From a virus, in the IMG/VR virus record IMGVR_UViG_3300040801_004080, positions 1 to 39,209 of that record: a stretch of 39,209 nt of DNA; one strand, 5' to 3'. Positions 37,624 to 39,209 of this stretch are shown here, piece by piece (within the stretch, counting starts at the first letter, position 1; each line of letters begins with the position of its first letter). Both the position numbers and the translations under genes were made by a program. The notes beneath the pieces were generated by a model. It saw only the letters and a list, made by a program, of their open reading frames with translations, was not told where the DNA came from and made no database searches.

Positions 37624-39159
37624 ATGAAAAAATACCTCATCTACACCCGAGTCTCTCCAAAAGGCAGCGCATGGACCGGCGGCGAAACCACCGTCGTCGA
37701 CCAGGCCACCCAATGCCGCGCCTACGTCCTCGCCACAGATCCCGACGGAACCATCGTCGGAACCATCGAAGACGAATTCGAAAGCGGCGGTTCGTCCAAG
37801 CGCCCCGGCTGGCTCAAAATCATTGAAGACGTAAAACACGGCACCGCAGAATGGGATATCCTTGTCGTCCGCCACCTCGACCGCTTCAGCCGATCGATCT
37901 CCGACGCCGTCAACGCCCTCGAACTCTTCCACAAAAACGGCAAACACCTCATCGCCACCGCCCAGGGCCTCAACAGCTCCACGCCATCGGGTAGGGGAGT
38001 CATCAACATCCTCCTCTCCATCGCCCAAATGGAACGAGAATTCACCGCCGAACGCGTCCGCATGAAAATGATGTCCATCGCCGCCAAAGGCGAATGGCCC
38101 GCCGGCACCGTCCCCTACGGATACCAACGCGGAGAGAAGAAAGACAACATCCTCCACCTTCACCCCGAAAACGCCGACCGCGTCCACCAGATCTTTCTCC
38201 GCTACAAAAACGGAACCGGCCCTCGCCAGCTTGCCCGCGACTATGGACTCTCCACAAACACCATTTACTACATCCTCAAAAACCGCATTTACTTGGGAGT
38301 CCTCGCCTACGGCGGATCAGAATTCCCCGGCAAACACAAAGCCATCATCGACAAAAAACTCTTCGACGACGTCCAGAACATCCTTGTCCCAGCAACCAGC
38401 AACCAGCAACCAGCAACCAAAAAAAGCCGTCCAAGGCCGAGAGCCCAAAAATACCCCTACCTCTTCACCGGACTCATCACCTGCCACTGTGGCCGCGCCA
38501 TGACCCCCGCATCGGCCCACGGACGTAAAAAGCGCTACCACTACTACCTATGCACCGACCGCGAACGCTGCAAACACCGCATCAGCGCCCCGGAAATCGA
38601 AGCGGAAATCCTCGACACCATGCGCACCATCAAACTCAGCAAAAAAGAAATCGACACCATCTGCGAAACCATCCGCAAAACCGTCGCCCGCCGATCCAAA
38701 GAACTCCCCAAAGCCGAAAGCCTCAACAACGCCCTTGCTCTAGCCAAACAGAAAAAAGAACGCCTCACCCGCATGTTCATCGACGGCCTCATCACCCCCG
38801 ACAACGCCGACCTCATGAACAACGAACTATCCAGCGCCACAAAAGAAGTTTCCACCCTCACCGGCCAGCTCGCCGCCATAAAAGCGGCAACCCAAACCAG
38901 CCCGGAGTTAATTGAAGAAATGTGCAACTTTGCCCGCAGCCTCACCGACCTCGAAAAAATCATCGACACCGCAAGGGAAAAAGAAAACACCGACACCCTC
39001 GCCCACATCTGCCGGACATGGATCAAAGAAATCAGAGAGAAAAACGGCCTATGGGAACTCACCCTAAACCTACCGGTTCGCCTACCGAACCAAGATGGTG
39101 ACCCCAACGGGAATCGAACCCGTGTTGCCAGGATGAAAACCTGGAGTCCTAACCGCTGA
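37624..39159 (+). CDS. int: Large serine recombinase (phage integrase), chimeric C-terminus
   Basis: The 511-residue protein has the resolvase catalytic domain (YTRVS, Ser11; HLDRFSR with Arg87 and Arg90), a recombinase domain from about residue 160 (GTVPYGYQRGEKKDN), a zinc ribbon (about 284-318, ITCHCGRAM and YLCTDRERCKHR) and a long coiled coil (about 335-420). A CAGCAACC word repeat gives NQQPAT between the two DNA-binding domains. The last 18 residues (PNGNRTRVARMKTWSPNR) are coded by the antisense strand of tRNA-Glu. In the joined phage form the frame would instead continue as at 86-166. Confidence 0.93.
   Translation: MKKYLIYTRVSPKGSAWTGGETTVVDQATQCRAYVLATDPDGTIVGTIEDEFESGGSSKRPGWLKIIEDVKHGTAEWDILVVRHLDRFSRSISDAVNALELFHKNGKHLIATAQGLNSSTPSGRGVINILLSIAQMEREFTAERVRMKMMSIAAKGEWPAGTVPYGYQRGEKKDNILHLHPENADRVHQIFLRYKNGTGPRQLARDYGLSTNTIYYILKNRIYLGVLAYGGSEFPGKHKAIIDKKLFDDVQNILVPATSNQQPATKKSRPRPRAQKYPYLFTGLITCHCGRAMTPASAHGRKKRYHYYLCTDRERCKHRISAPEIEAEILDTMRTIKLSKKEIDTICETIRKTVARRSKELPKAESLNNALALAKQKKERLTRMFIDGLITPDNADLMNNELSSATKEVSTLTGQLAAIKAATQTSPELIEEMCNFARSLTDLEKIIDTAREKENTDTLAHICRTWIKEIREKNGLWELTLNLPVRLPNQDGDPNGNRTRVARMKTWSPNR
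38390..38419 (+). repeat. Word-like repeat, CAGCAAC units inside integrase
   Basis: Four 7-base CAGCAAC units in tandem, in frame, coding ATSNQQPAT in the linker between the recombinase domain and zinc ribbon. Confidence 0.85.
39018..39104 (+). repeat. Right copy of 87-bp att-region repeat (attR)
   Basis: Identical to 1-87. Holds the last integrase codons and the last 9 bases of tRNA-Glu (39096-39104). The strand-exchange point should be within the bases shared with the tRNA or immediately beside them. Confidence 0.9.
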
Positions 39160-39170
39160 ACGATGGGGCC
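39096..39170 (-). tRNA. tRNA-Glu (anticodon UUC), integration target
   Basis: The minus strand reads GGCCCCATCGTTCAGCGGTT at its 5' end. It has the anticodon loop TTTTCAT (anticodon TTC) between CCAGG and CCTGG, the T-loop GTTCGATTC, and an encoded CCA end. The acceptor stem GGCCCCA/TGGGGTC pairs fully with one G-T. The phage sits at its 3' end. Confidence 0.95.
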
Positions 39171-39209
39171 ATCGCCAAAAGCGAGCGAGCAAGATAGCAA
39201 ACTCGTGAA
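39171..39209. other. Host flank
   Basis: Short sequence past the 5' end of tRNA-Glu. It is presumably bacterial chromosome and contains the tRNA promoter region, but is too short to say more. Confidence 0.5.

Noticed and set aside
39105-39159. Genuine integrase C-terminal domain
   Set aside because: These 18 codons are the antisense strand of tRNA-Glu and arise only from integration.

Overview
The window is almost entirely one temperate siphovirus (prophage) genome of about 39 kb. A host tRNA-Glu(UUC) gene closes the right edge. Head and tail genes follow the lambda order: terminase small and large, gpW-like, portal, S49 protease, scaffold-like, major capsid, joining proteins, tail terminator, tail tube, assembly chaperones, tape measure, NlpC/P60 and tip. 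The host is not certain. The DNA is fairly GC-rich, SD sites are clear, and many lipobox-type lipoproteins point to a diderm. Dispersed word-like repeats and TTCCAA-N3-TTGGAA palindromes remind me of PVC-group genomes (Kiritimatiellota or Verrucomicrobiota), but I recall this rather than having searched it.

Layout, left to right. Positions 1-166 hold a second copy of the 3' end of the integrase gene, that is, an attP-like junction. From 163 to 36,260 nearly everything is on the minus strand. Reading right to left in transcription order, this holds: an early/accessory block (36.3-24.6 kb) with an RHH regulator, small proteins, two HD hydrolases, a PcfK/PcfJ pair, Cys-rich proteins, ASCH, RdgC-like, DUF5131, a five-zinc-ribbon protein, a replication-like protein and an HTH protein; DNA packaging and head (24.4-17.4 kb); a two-gene cassette with its own promoter and terminator (17.24-16.46 kb); the tail (16.4-2.3 kb); and a lysis-like block with TM proteins, a lipoprotein and a class 3 lipase (1.6-0.16 kb). 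Plus-strand genes from 36.4 to 39.2 kb form the lysogeny module: an RHH protein, a membrane-anchored WYL-like protein, a BamE-like lipoprotein and a large serine integrase.

Three things stand out. First, the attachment site lies inside the 3' end of the integrase gene. In the integrated form the reading frame runs into the antisense strand of tRNA-Glu, and in the joined (circular or tandem) form it has a different C-terminal tail. Second, no cI/Cro-type genes are visible at the switch. Instead, two divergent ribbon-helix-helix proteins lie beside two operators of the shared form GTATC-N7-GATAC at leftward promoters. Third, the genome carries short word repeats, mini-hairpins and TTCCAA-N3-TTGGAA palindromes, many inside reading frames, where they form loops, C-terminal tails or signal peptides.

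Most genes overlap by 1-4 bases (ATGA, TAATG, TGATG), so translation is probably coupled through long leftward transcripts. Function calls rest on motif recognition and gene order only; no database search was made.
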